Assembly: GCA_041738285.1 (NCBI GenBank)
Contig: JBGSQB010000150.1
Span: 73,549 to 137,548, forward strand
Direction of reading: 5' to 3'
Length of the DNA stretch: 64,000 bases
Source of the DNA: SZUA-521 sp041738285
GTDB lineage: Bacteria; Pseudomonadota; Gammaproteobacteria; Pseudomonadales; Azotimanducaceae
Shown here: in pieces, positions 17,480 to 26,170 of the stretch
Layout of the letters: every line of letters starts with the position of its first letter
Position numbering within the stretch: position 1 is the stretch's first letter
Notes under the pieces: generated by a model
Databases searched by the model: none
What the model was told of the DNA's origin: nothing
Seen by the model: the letters and a program-made list of their open reading frames with translations, nothing else
Translations under genes and position numbers: made by a program

Positions 17480-18513
17480 GCGAAATCGCCGGCATCGACA
17501 CCTGGGTTCGAGAGCGACTCATTGCGATTGGAGAGCGTGTCGAGTCGATCGGCGATCCCATCGCTGGCACCCGCGCGGACCGTCACTTGATTCAGACCGA
17601 TCGTCGCCGACTCGTGCTCAAGCGGTTCCCCCGAGCGGACGAGTTCGCAATTCGCGAGTGTCGCAGCTACACCCTCCTGTCGCAACGCGCGCCCGCCATC
17701 GTCCCGCCTGTCGTCGCGATCGACGAAAGAGCGCGGTGCATTCTGTTGCAGCACATCGAGGGCGATGATTTGTTCGGTGCACTTGCCGCAAACGACCCGC
17801 TCAACATCATGCGGGCGCTCGGTGAGTCCATCGCGCAATTGATGCTGGCAACGAGCACTGCAGAGCCGATCGATCAAACTGCAGTCGAGGAGCGGCGCTC
17901 ACTCATGATCAACATCGGAAAACTCCACAGTGACTTGGCTGCAGCGGGGCTGCACATCGGGGAGGCGGCGACGCAGTCGATGATCGCAATCGCTGCCGCT
18001 GCGGAAGCCGCACCGCTTGCACTGACACAAGGTGACCCTGCGCCGAGCAACATCCTGTTTTCACCGGGCGCGCGCTTCATCGACTTCGAGTACGGAGCGA
18101 CCCGCCACGCATTGTTCGACCTCGCGCAGTGGTACATGCGGTGTCCCCTGCCACAGGCGTGGTTCGACGTGCTCACGTCGTCAGTTTGGGCGGTCGTCGT
18201 CGGTCGCAGTGACTTTGTTTCGCGCGCGCAGTTCGACACACAGCTGAGGAGAATGTGCCAGCACGCTGGCGTCTACATGCTCACCTGGTTACCTCTTTCC
18301 GCCGCGCTGCAGCAGGACCGGCCATGGGTCGGTAGCTGGTCCGTTCGACGCGCACTTCTGTGCACACTCGCGCGGCTGGTGTCGGTCACCGATGCCGAAG
18401 ATCCGCTGCGCCTCACATTCGAGGATCTCGAGCGCTCACTGCACCTGCAATGGACCGACGTCGGCGACTGCCACATCGACTGGAACGCTCTGATTCAGTC
18501 GAGCCGCCCGTAG
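17476..18513 (+). CDS. APH/choline-kinase-like phosphotransferase
   Basis: Protein-kinase-like fold of 345 residues. The nucleotide-binding lobe shows LVLKRFPRADEF with a conserved-type Lys and a QHIEGDDLF hinge region. The catalytic loop is TQGDPAPSNILF and the metal-binding Asp follows in RFIDFEYG, the pattern of aminoglycoside and small-molecule phosphotransferases. The catalytic loop begins with Gln-Gly-Asp instead of the usual His-Gly-Asp. The start ATG at 17476 overlaps the cupin stop. The last 19 bases overlap the convergent ABC-F gene. The substrate is unknown. Confidence 0.8.
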   Translation: MSEIAGIDTWVRERLIAIGERVESIGDPIAGTRADRHLIQTDRRRLVLKRFPRADEFAIRECRSYTLLSQRAPAIVPPVVAIDERARCILLQHIEGDDLFGALAANDPLNIMRALGESIAQLMLATSTAEPIDQTAVEERRSLMINIGKLHSDLAAAGLHIGEAATQSMIAIAAAAEAAPLALTQGDPAPSNILFSPGARFIDFEYGATRHALFDLAQWYMRCPLPQAWFDVLTSSVWAVVVGRSDFVSRAQFDTQLRRMCQHAGVYMLTWLPLSAALQQDRPWVGSWSVRRALLCTLARLVSVTDAEDPLRLTFEDLERSLHLQWTDVGDCHIDWNALIQSSRP

Positions 18514-20192
18514 AGTGTGGCGATTTCCTTGCGCCATGCTGCCTGCATGGCGGGCTTCTGAAACTTCGGTTTACGCGCCAAATCGGCCGCAAGCAACGCC
18601 TCGAGATCGATGATTCGCGCAAGCGGATCGTCCGACCGCGACTGGATGCTGACGGCACCGGATTCGGTCGGCCGTGGGCGATGTGGCGTCGCCGACTCAT
18701 AAAACCCGCTGGGCTCACCGATCTCGACGAGTCCACCGCTTCCGGCAAGTAGAAAGCGCTGCGCGACCGCGTCGATGAAGTGCCGGTCGTGCGACGTGAT
18801 CAACACGGCCGCGTTGCTCGCGAGCAACTGCTGCTCGAGCTCAATACGACCCTGCATGTCGATGTGATTGGTTGGCTCGTCGAGGACGAGAAAGTTCGGC
18901 CGATTCAGTGACAGGAGCACGAACAGCACGCGTGCGCGTTCGCCACCGGACAGCACCGCCATCGACTTGCCGTGGTCGCGATACGCGAATCCCGCTGCGA
19001 TGAGCCTGGAACGCACGACGGCGTCACCCACGGGCGCACGTTCAACCAGGAACTCCGCAATGGTCGACTCGGACGCCGCCTCGTCGAGTTCCTGATCGTA
19101 GTAACCAAGTGCAGTCTGCTCACTGACACGAATGCCGGCAATCGCAGCGCCGCGGCACGCGCGCGTCAGCATGCGAATGAGTGACGTCTTGCCCGCACCA
19201 TTGGTACCGAGCAACGCCACACGTTCCCCGGGACGGATCAACAGGTGTTCGACTTCGAACAGCGCAGGTCCCGGCAGACCGCCCGGCGTCACCGTGAGAC
19301 CTTCGAGTCGAACCACCTCTTTGCTGCGACTTACCGATAGATCAACCTGCAACTCCAGCGCCGACCCCTGGCTCACGAATGTGCGCTGAGACTCGAGGCG
19401 CTTGATGCGTTTTTCCATGCTCTTGGCGCGTTTGGCAAGCGGCTCGTTGTCGTACACCTTGCCCCACATGGCCAAGCGCCTGGCGCTCGCCTTCAGCGAA
19501 TCGATTCGCTGTTCCTCCGTTGCACGGGCGCGTGCCGCTGCTTCGTCTTGCAGCCTCAGATCCTCCATCGCCCCGCTGCACGATGTGTCGAACCGGTACA
19601 AGCGCGCATCGCGCAGAATGGCGCTCGCCCGCGTCACCGCATCGAGGAATGCACGATCGTGTGACACGAGTACGAATGCCCCGGCAAACGTAGTGAGGTA
19701 ACGCTCGAAGACGCGCAGCGTCGCGAGATCCAGGTGATTGGTCGGCTCATCGAGCAGCAGCAGATCCGGCTGACCAACCACGGCGCGCGCAAACATGAGC
19801 CTGTTCTGTTGCCCACCGGAAAGCGCGCCAGCGGGCATGTCGAACTCATCGGACTCGAACCCGAGGTCACCGAGCAGCGATTCAGCCTGCCATCTGGGAA
19901 CGTCCCGCGCAGCGCTGCCGCGAACGATCGCATCGACCAGCGAGTCCTGCGCAACGACATCGGGAAGGAACTGTTCGACCCGGCCTATGCGGGCACCACG
20001 CGCGCGCATGAACTCACCTTCGTCAGCCGAGCGGACGCCATGCATGAGATCCAGCAGCGTCGATTTACCACTACCGTTGTGACCGATGAGACCCAAGCGG
20101 TCGCCCTCAGCGATCGTCAAGTCGATTCGATCGAACAGGATCTTGTCGCCCGCGCGATGTGTGACCTTGAGCATTTGCAGCAGCGTCGCCAT
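18495..20192 (-). CDS. ABC-F family ATPase (Uup-like)
   Basis: Soluble twin-ATPase of 565 residues without membrane segments, the architecture of ABC-F factors that act on the ribosome. The first cassette has Walker A GHNGSGKST near residue 35, signature LSGGQQNRLM and Walker B LLLLDEPTNHLD. An interdomain linker with RRLAMWGKVYDNEPLAKRAK follows. The second cassette has GTNGAGKTS, LSGGERARVL and VLDEPTNHID. A C-terminal helical tail (~residues 520-565) resembles the short coiled region of Uup. I chose the ATG at 20192; another lies three codons upstream. The gene is convergent with the phosphotransferase and divergent from the rhomboid gene. Confidence 0.87.
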   Translation of the reverse strand: MATLLQMLKVTHRAGDKILFDRIDLTIAEGDRLGLIGHNGSGKSTLLDLMHGVRSADEGEFMRARGARIGRVEQFLPDVVAQDSLVDAIVRGSAARDVPRWQAESLLGDLGFESDEFDMPAGALSGGQQNRLMFARAVVGQPDLLLLDEPTNHLDLATLRVFERYLTTFAGAFVLVSHDRAFLDAVTRASAILRDARLYRFDTSCSGAMEDLRLQDEAAARARATEEQRIDSLKASARRLAMWGKVYDNEPLAKRAKSMEKRIKRLESQRTFVSQGSALELQVDLSVSRSKEVVRLEGLTVTPGGLPGPALFEVEHLLIRPGERVALLGTNGAGKTSLIRMLTRACRGAAIAGIRVSEQTALGYYDQELDEAASESTIAEFLVERAPVGDAVVRSRLIAAGFAYRDHGKSMAVLSGGERARVLFVLLSLNRPNFLVLDEPTNHIDMQGRIELEQQLLASNAAVLITSHDRHFIDAVAQRFLLAGSGGLVEIGEPSGFYESATPHRPRPTESGAVSIQSRSDDPLARIIDLEALLAADLARKPKFQKPAMQAAWRKEIATLYGRLD

Positions 20193-20234
20193 GCTTGCCA
20201 AGTTATCCCGAGCAACCGCGGTGCCTCAACTGAC

Positions 20235-20996
20235 ATGTTTCCACTACGTGACGAAAATCCTCGCGCCTACCCGCCTATCGCGACGGTTGCGATCATCGCG
20301 ATCAACGTCTTCGCCTGGGCGATGGTTCAGGGTTTCGGCAACGAATCGATGCTCGCTGCGTCGATTTGTAACTACGGTCTGATTCCGGCCGACGTGCTCG
20401 GCACGCTGCCGGCGGGCTCGAGCTTCCCGGTGTCTCAGGAACTCTCCTGCGTGCTCGACGGCAGCGGCGGCTACACGTCGATCGTCACATCCATGTTCAT
20501 GCACGGTGGTTGGTTCCACATCGTCGGCAACCTGTGGTTCTTGTGGATCTTCGGCGACAACGTCGAAGACGCGATGGGCCCGGGGCGATTCCTCGCGTTC
20601 TACCTCCTGTGCGGGTTCGGCGCCGCCGCCGCACAAATGCTCACCGACACATCGAGCCTCGTGCCCATGGTGGGTGCATCCGGCGCGATCGGCGGTGTGA
20701 TGGGTGCCTATGCGCTGCTGTACCCGCGTGCGCACATTCACACGTTCATTTTTCTGGGCTTTTACATGACGACGATCGCAGTGCCTGCGCTGTTCATGCT
20801 GGGGTATTGGTTCGTCCTGCAACTGCTCGGTGGGCTGCCCGCGCTGAACAGCGAAGGCGGCGGCGTTGCATTCTGGGCCCACATTGGGGGCTTTCTTGCC
20901 GGTGTGGCACTCGTGCATGCCTTCGTCAATCCGAACCGCCTGGCCCAGCATCGTTCGCAGGCGCCGCGCCAGTCATCCCGACATCGCTGGCTATGA
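20235..20996 (+). CDS. Rhomboid-family intramembrane serine protease
   Basis: Polytopic protease of 253 residues that cleaves transmembrane substrates within the membrane. Ser149 in GASGAIGG and His216 in FWAHIGGF form the catalytic dyad. HGGWFHIVGNLWFLWIFGDNVE (Asn99 in the oxyanion region) is the conserved L1/TM2 segment. Six or seven hydrophobic helices are visible. The domain order, with an N-terminal segment before the first catalytic helix and a long L1 loop, is typical of larger bacterial rhomboids. It is followed by a strong REP-like palindrome. Confidence 0.88.
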   Translation: MFPLRDENPRAYPPIATVAIIAINVFAWAMVQGFGNESMLAASICNYGLIPADVLGTLPAGSSFPVSQELSCVLDGSGGYTSIVTSMFMHGGWFHIVGNLWFLWIFGDNVEDAMGPGRFLAFYLLCGFGAAAAQMLTDTSSLVPMVGASGAIGGVMGAYALLYPRAHIHTFIFLGFYMTTIAVPALFMLGYWFVLQLLGGLPALNSEGGGVAFWAHIGGFLAGVALVHAFVNPNRLAQHRSQAPRQSSRHRWL

Positions 20997-21009
20997 AGTT
21001 GTTGCCAAG

Positions 21010-21089
21010 GTCATCGAAGCTGTTGTGGGAGTGGGCTTGCCCGCGAATCTGTTCGCGCCCAAGGGCGCTCCCACAACAGCTTCGATGAC
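21010..21089. repeat. REP/BIME-like palindrome, well preserved
   Basis: Two 38-base arms (21010-21047 and 21052-21089) pair with only five mismatches around a 4-base loop. The mismatched bases fall exactly where each arm contains its own small hairpin (GGGCTTGCCC on the left, CGCCCAAGGGCG on the right), as in paired REP units. It lies between two convergent genes and could act as a bidirectional transcription terminator or an mRNA 3'-end stabiliser. Confidence 0.8.
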
Positions 21090-21104
21090 TTTTGCGACAC
21101 CCTC

Positions 21105-23315
21105 CTATAGCGCGTCGATCCAGGCACCGACCAGGTCAACGCCCTGATCATCGATGCGGTGGCTCGCGAGCGGTGGCATCCGATTGCCGTCGAGCGCGCG
21201 CATGCGCTGCCACAGCACGCTGGTCTCTTTGCTGCCGGCATCGATGATGCGCGCGCCGCCGATACCCAGATCGCCACGCTGCGGTACCGCACCGATTGCA
21301 CCCATCGCCCCATTGGCGGCGTCGAATCGCAGATCCATCGCTACGCCGGTACCGCCATTGGGCTGATGGCATTGGGCGCAATTGACTTCAAGATAGGTTC
21401 TCGCACGCGTCTGCACTGAAACAAGCACGTCATCGAGGTCCGAGTACGCCTGATACTGCGAGGCCGCGCCAATGGCGCTGGAGAAGAGGGCGATGTGATC
21501 GTAGGTGCGCAGTTGATTGTCGATGGCGAGCGGGAATTCGAAATCGCGGTTGAGCTGGCGTGTGCGAGCCCCAAGGGCCGAGCCTGCTGCGCCGGTGTGA
21601 CACGCAAGGCAATCGGTGCGGCTCGGATAATCGTATACCTGCTGAACCGGTGAACCACCGGGTACTGCGATGGTAAGTAGCTCCGACTCGCGCGCGGTGA
21701 GCAGATCTGCATCGTCCTCGCCCGCATTCCAGCGATACGTGAAGCCGAACCATTCGGAGGTGCCGCGCACGAGCACGCGCGTCTCCAAGCGCCGCGCCGA
21801 ACTCCGATTGCCCTGAGTCATCTCCATCTCGAAGTGCTTGACGAACACCGTGCCAATCGGAAACGTCCATGCGCCGGTGGCACTGAACGTGATGCGCGCG
21901 CCCGCCGGAACCATGAGCCAGCGACGCTTGAGCGCGCCATCGGACCAGAACGGTACCTTGAGGTCATATTCGATGAGGCCCGATGCGGGCGTCAGGCTCG
22001 CCAGGTCCGTGAACAGTCCGGTAGCCGACAGGAGCGCCGGCACGCTGCCGCCACCACCGGATTCAACGAACTCGAAAACGCTGCCAGCCTGGCTCGTGAC
22101 GTACAGTTCCCCCGCACCCGACTCACCGAACGACGTGGGATTGGCCACGTTGTCGAGCAACGTGTTGGCGGTCACCTGGCTGCCATCCCAGGTCGCCGCC
22201 CAGACGCTGCCCGAGCCGTAGTCGCCGTACACATAGCGCCCGAACAACGACGCGAATCGGTTGCCGCGATAGCGGTAGCCGCCGATCACGGTGGTGCCTA
22301 CGGAGCGGGGGTAGTCGAGCACCGGTGGCGAGTGCACGGTGTTGGCGGCTAGCGCCATGCCGCCGGAAAGCGCGAGATTGCCCTCGAACGCGTTCCAGCC
22401 GTAGTTGCCTCCCGCTGTGACCCGGTCGATCTCTTCGCGGGCACTCTGGCCGACATCTCCGAGCCAAAGCTCGCCGTTCTGTCGATCAAACGAAAACCGA
22501 TAGGGGTTGCGCAAACCCAATGCCCAGATTTCAGCGCGCGCACCCAAGCGCGCAACAAAGGGATTGTCGGGCGGCACGTCGTAGGCGTCGTTCGGATTCT
22601 GCGGATGCACATCGATGCGAAGCAGCGCACCGAGCAGAGTGCCGAGGTTCTGGCCGTTACCGAACTGATCATTGGCGCCACCGCCATCGCCGAAAGCGAC
22701 GTACAGAAAGCCATCGGCGCCAAATGCGAGCATGCCGCCGTTGTGATTGGAGGCCGGCTGCGCCACTTCGAGGATGATCTTTTCGCTGGCAAGTGCGGCT
22801 GCATCGGTGCCGGCATCCCAGGTGAATCGTGAGACCACCGACCGGCGCGGTCCGCTCCGCGAATAGTGCACGTAGACGTACCGGTTCGATGTGAAGGCCG
22901 GATCGAAGGCGAGACCGAGCAAGCCCTCTTCACCGCCGAACTGCACCAGCGTGGAAACGTTCAGGATCAAACGACGCTGTGGGTTTGTCACGCCTGGCGA
23001 CGGCGTGAACGCGTAGACACGCCCGCCCTGCTCGACGACCACGAGTCGGGATTCCCCCGGCACGCCTGCAATGAAGATGGGCGTCGCGAACGCGAGATTG
23101 GGAAACGCATTCACCAGCGCGAAGACACCGGTTTGGGGTGCCTGAGTCGGCAGGTTGACCATCGCAGCCGCTGGCCGTGTGTCGAGACCGAAGGGCGCGG
23201 TCGCCACCGGGGGTGGTGGCGGCAAAGGGGCTGGTGCGGCACCACCATCGCCACCTCCGCCGCCTCCGCAGGCAGCCATCAGGCCCAGCAGCACCGCCGC
23301 CACGATCGCTTTCAT
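21105..23315 (-). CDS. Lipoprotein fusion: PQQ sugar-dehydrogenase-like beta-propeller plus diheme cytochrome domain
   Basis: Secreted protein of 736 residues. The N-terminus is a lipoprotein signal (LLGLMAACGGGGGG, lipid Cys near residue 13) with a glycine/proline-rich tether. Residues ~70-400 form a sorbosone/glucose dehydrogenase-like six-bladed propeller (GGEEGLLGLAFDP, NHNGGMLAFG, GNYGWNAFEG). The C-terminal half resembles the SO_2930-type cytochrome family and carries two CxxCH heme sites, CLACH at 569 and CAQCH at 646. Such a fusion would pass electrons from sugar or aldehyde oxidation to the respiratory chain; that is inference. An in-frame ATG at 23363 would put the signal too far inside, so I use 23315. 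Confidence 0.84.
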   Translation of the reverse strand: MKAIVAAVLLGLMAACGGGGGGDGGAAPAPLPPPPPVATAPFGLDTRPAAAMVNLPTQAPQTGVFALVNAFPNLAFATPIFIAGVPGESRLVVVEQGGRVYAFTPSPGVTNPQRRLILNVSTLVQFGGEEGLLGLAFDPAFTSNRYVYVHYSRSGPRRSVVSRFTWDAGTDAAALASEKIILEVAQPASNHNGGMLAFGADGFLYVAFGDGGGANDQFGNGQNLGTLLGALLRIDVHPQNPNDAYDVPPDNPFVARLGARAEIWALGLRNPYRFSFDRQNGELWLGDVGQSAREEIDRVTAGGNYGWNAFEGNLALSGGMALAANTVHSPPVLDYPRSVGTTVIGGYRYRGNRFASLFGRYVYGDYGSGSVWAATWDGSQVTANTLLDNVANPTSFGESGAGELYVTSQAGSVFEFVESGGGGSVPALLSATGLFTDLASLTPASGLIEYDLKVPFWSDGALKRRWLMVPAGARITFSATGAWTFPIGTVFVKHFEMEMTQGNRSSARRLETRVLVRGTSEWFGFTYRWNAGEDDADLLTARESELLTIAVPGGSPVQQVYDYPSRTDCLACHTGAAGSALGARTRQLNRDFEFPLAIDNQLRTYDHIALFSSAIGAASQYQAYSDLDDVLVSVQTRARTYLEVNCAQCHQPNGGTGVAMDLRFDAANGAMGAIGAVPQRGDLGIGGARIIDAGSKETSVLWQRMRALDGNRMPPLASHRIDDQGVDLVGAWIDAL

Positions 23316-23413
23316 GCGCAAACCTTGATGCCGCCTGCCGATTCGGTCAACCTGCATGCGCAATGCGCCGCCGATGTGCGGACGCCATCACAAAATCGAA
23401 CAGGGGGAGTCCG

Positions 23414-24322
23414 ATGTCCACGCGCATGCCCGCCATCAGCCTCGCGGCCGTTCCCGGTCGCCGCAAGACCACCATTGAACTCGCTACGGACATCGAACGT
23501 CGCGGCTTCCCGGGCATCTACTGTCCGAGCCTCGGCGACAATCTGTCGCTGTGTGAGGCCCTGGCGTTCGCCACCAAACGCATCCGCTTCGGCACCAGCA
23601 TCACACCGATTTACACGCGGCACATCAACGATTTCGCCGGCACCGTCGCGTTCATCCACGAAGTGTCCGACGGCCGTTTCGATTTCGGCGTCGGTGTCAG
23701 CCACGCACCGGCAATGGATCGGCTGAAGGTCAGCCGCGGTAAGCCGCTGTCGGACATGCGCGAGTTCGTCGCGGACTTGCGCGCGGTACCGCGCGTCGGC
23801 GATCTGCCCCGCATCGTGCTGGCAACGCTGCGCACCAAGATGATCAAACTGGCTGAAGAGATCGGTGGCGGCATGGTGTTTGCCAATGGCGCACGCTCGC
23901 ACATGGGGGCTTCACTATCGGTTCTGTCATCAAGTGCCCGCAAGGGTGACGACTTCTTCATCGGCAACATGATCCCGACCTGCATATCCGACGACATCGA
24001 GGCCGCAAAGGCGGTGAACCGACGCACACTGTCGAGCTACGCGATGCTGCCGAACTACCGCAACTACTGGAAGGAAGCCGGCTACGTCGAAGAAATGGAG
24101 GCGGTCGAACAGGCCGTGGCGGCCAAACAGTTCGAACGCATTCCGGAATGCCTGTCGGACCGCTGGCTCGCTGATACGACGCTATTCGGTAGCGCCAGCG
24201 CGGTGCGCGACGGCATCGATGCCTGGTTCGACGCCGGTGTAAAAACGCCGATCATCGTGCCGTCCTCTGCATCAGGTGGCCAGCTGAAGGCGTTCGAAGA
24301 GTTCTTCGCGATCTGGAAGTGA
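23414..24322 (+). CDS. LLM-class flavin-dependent oxidoreductase
   Basis: Luciferase-like TIM-barrel oxidoreductase of 302 residues, of the FMN or F420 type. Visible features are ELATDIERRGFPGIYCPS near the N-terminus, the GTSITPIYTRHINDFA strand-loop and DGRFDFGVGVSH at ~85-100, which contribute to flavin binding. The ATG at 23414 has an excellent GGGGGAG site. The stop overlaps the GTG of a GPH-family transporter, so uptake and oxidation of one substrate is a reasonable inference. I cannot tell FMN from F420 use; both occur in the family. Confidence 0.84.
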   Translation: MSTRMPAISLAAVPGRRKTTIELATDIERRGFPGIYCPSLGDNLSLCEALAFATKRIRFGTSITPIYTRHINDFAGTVAFIHEVSDGRFDFGVGVSHAPAMDRLKVSRGKPLSDMREFVADLRAVPRVGDLPRIVLATLRTKMIKLAEEIGGGMVFANGARSHMGASLSVLSSSARKGDDFFIGNMIPTCISDDIEAAKAVNRRTLSSYAMLPNYRNYWKEAGYVEEMEAVEQAVAAKQFERIPECLSDRWLADTTLFGSASAVRDGIDAWFDAGVKTPIIVPSSASGGQLKAFEEFFAIWK

Positions 24323-25794
24323 CGTCTGTCGCGGCAGCACCCCTGCCGCGTCGAACGATCTATGCACACGGTGTGCTTGGTCTGCCGCTGGCGGTCATCG
24401 GCTATCCATTGGCCATCTGGATACCAGCGCACTATTCGGGGGGACTTGGCCTTTCGCTCGCCGCGGTCGGCACCATCCTCATGCTCGCGCGGCTGACCGA
24501 CGTCGTCACCGATCCACTCATGGGCGAGCTGTCGGATCGCTGGCGCACGCGCTTTGGACGGCGCAAGCCGTGGCTCGTGCTCGGCACACCGATGATGATG
24601 CTCGGCATCTACAACCTGTTCATTCCACCCGACGGCATCGGGTTGATCTACTTTCTGATCTGGCTGTCGCTGTTCTTCATCGGCAGCACCATGATCGCGC
24701 TGCCGCACCGGGCCTGGGGCGCCGAGTTGTCCGGTGACTATCACCAGCGCAGCCGAGTGACCGCCGCGCGCGAGTTCTACTACCTGATGGGGCTCATGGT
24801 CGCTGCCGCCGTGCCCATGGTGGTCGAAATCATGGCGGATCGAGGCATGGGCGTTGGCGCCGTAATGCGCGAACTGTGGAATGAGGCGACTGGCGCATTC
24901 ACCGGCGAGATCCTCGACAAAGTACCCGTCAACCGCTCGACGCTCACCGGGCCGGTGCTGTTCGGACTTGCGTGGGTCGTCATGGGCATGCTGCCGATCG
25001 CCGCACTCATCGTCGTCACGATGGTCAAGGAGCCACCGCCCGCACCGCGCGAACGCGTGCCGATGAAGGAAGGCTTGCGGCATCTCCTGCGCAATGGACC
25101 GATGAAGCGCGTGCTGCTGATCGCGCTGCTGGTTCAGTTTGGCGAGTCCTTCCGCAACGCCGTATCGCTGTTCTTCATTCGCGATGTGGTCGGCATTCCC
25201 ACCATCGGCGCGGCCTACTTTTTCTACTTCGTCGCAGGGCTCGCGGCGATTCCGTTCTGGCTGTGGCTGGGCCGCATACTCGGTAAGCACCTGGCGTTCA
25301 TGGCAACCTTGATACTCGTGGCCCTGGTGTCCGGCGCCAATCTCGCCCTCAGCTACGGTGACTATCTGCCGTTCTTCCTCCTGTTCATCATCAAGGGATT
25401 CTGCTTCGGCGGCCTGCAGTTCCTGCCGGTGGCAATGCTGGCGGATGTGGTGGACGTCGACTCCGCACGTTCCGGCGGACGGCGCGCAGGCACCTACTTT
25501 GCGATTCTCGGCTTCTCGGAAAAGATCGCCATTGCATTCGGTACGGGCGTCTCTTTGAACATCGTCGGATTGCTCGGATTTGATCCCGCCGGCGGCATTG
25601 CGGCGAGTACCGACATCGGCGTCCTGTCACTGCGACTCGTGTATTGCCTCGGGCCAATCCTGTTCTATGGCCTTGCCTTCAAGATGATCTGGTCGTATCC
25701 GCTCACGCCAGTTCGACACGCGCGCCTGCGAGCGCGACTCGAAACCCGATCCGCACGCCTCGCCCTCAAGCAGGCTGGTAGCGCAGCAGGGTGA
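24319..25794 (+). CDS. MFS transporter, glycoside-pentoside-hexuronide (GPH/MFS_2) type
   Basis: Twelve-helix secondary transporter of 491 residues. The loop motif DPLMGELSDRWRTRFGRRKPW between helices 2 and 3 is characteristic of the GPH/MFS_2 family, which couples sugar-like or lipid-like solutes to sodium or protons. A GTG overlaps the LLM oxidoreductase stop. The C-terminus overlaps the convergent DUF35 gene by 29 bases. In steroid and terpenoid degraders members of this family stand beside acyl-CoA genes, as here, but the substrate is unproven. Confidence 0.85.
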   Translation: MTSVAAAPLPRRTIYAHGVLGLPLAVIGYPLAIWIPAHYSGGLGLSLAAVGTILMLARLTDVVTDPLMGELSDRWRTRFGRRKPWLVLGTPMMMLGIYNLFIPPDGIGLIYFLIWLSLFFIGSTMIALPHRAWGAELSGDYHQRSRVTAAREFYYLMGLMVAAAVPMVVEIMADRGMGVGAVMRELWNEATGAFTGEILDKVPVNRSTLTGPVLFGLAWVVMGMLPIAALIVVTMVKEPPPAPRERVPMKEGLRHLLRNGPMKRVLLIALLVQFGESFRNAVSLFFIRDVVGIPTIGAAYFFYFVAGLAAIPFWLWLGRILGKHLAFMATLILVALVSGANLALSYGDYLPFFLLFIIKGFCFGGLQFLPVAMLADVVDVDSARSGGRRAGTYFAILGFSEKIAIAFGTGVSLNIVGLLGFDPAGGIAASTDIGVLSLRLVYCLGPILFYGLAFKMIWSYPLTPVRHARLRARLETRSARLALKQAGSAAG

Positions 25795-26170
25795 TGCCGT
25801 CAGCCACCTGGTCGAAGCAGGGTTTGACTGCCATGCCAACACGAATCGCTGCTTCGTCAACGTTCACGAGCGTCGTCGTCAGACGGACGCCTTCTGCAAG
25901 TTCGACCACTGCGAGTTTCTGGGGGACTTCATCGGCGAAATGGGGCGCGGTCGGCTGACGGGCAATGGTAAACGTGTACAGCACACCGTTGCCCGTGACC
26001 TCGTGCCATGACAGCGCATCGGTAAGACAGTTTGAGCACCGGCTGCGTGGGTAGAACACCCAGGCATTGCATGCATCGCAGCGCTGAATCCGCACCACGC
26101 CATGGTTGAGCCCATCCCAGAACGGCTGGCTCGTCGGGGTCGGTACCGGCAACGGTTTAGTGAAGTCCAT
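25766..26170 (-). CDS. Zn-ribbon OB-fold protein (DUF35), thiolase partner
   Basis: Small accessory protein of 134 residues. A rubredoxin-like zinc ribbon is formed by Cys31, Cys34, Cys45 and Cys48 (CDACN and CSNC), followed by an OB-fold beginning GNGVLYTFTIARQP. DUF35 proteins pair with thiolase-like partners, for example ChsH2 with the aldolase Ltp2 in steroid side-chain degradation. Its ATG shares one base with the stop of the thiolase-like gene, so the two are translationally coupled and likely form a complex. Confidence 0.88.
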   Translation of the reverse strand: MDFTKPLPVPTPTSQPFWDGLNHGVVRIQRCDACNAWVFYPRSRCSNCLTDALSWHEVTGNGVLYTFTIARQPTAPHFADEVPQKLAVVELAEGVRLTTTLVNVDEAAIRVGMAVKPCFDQVADGITLLRYQPA

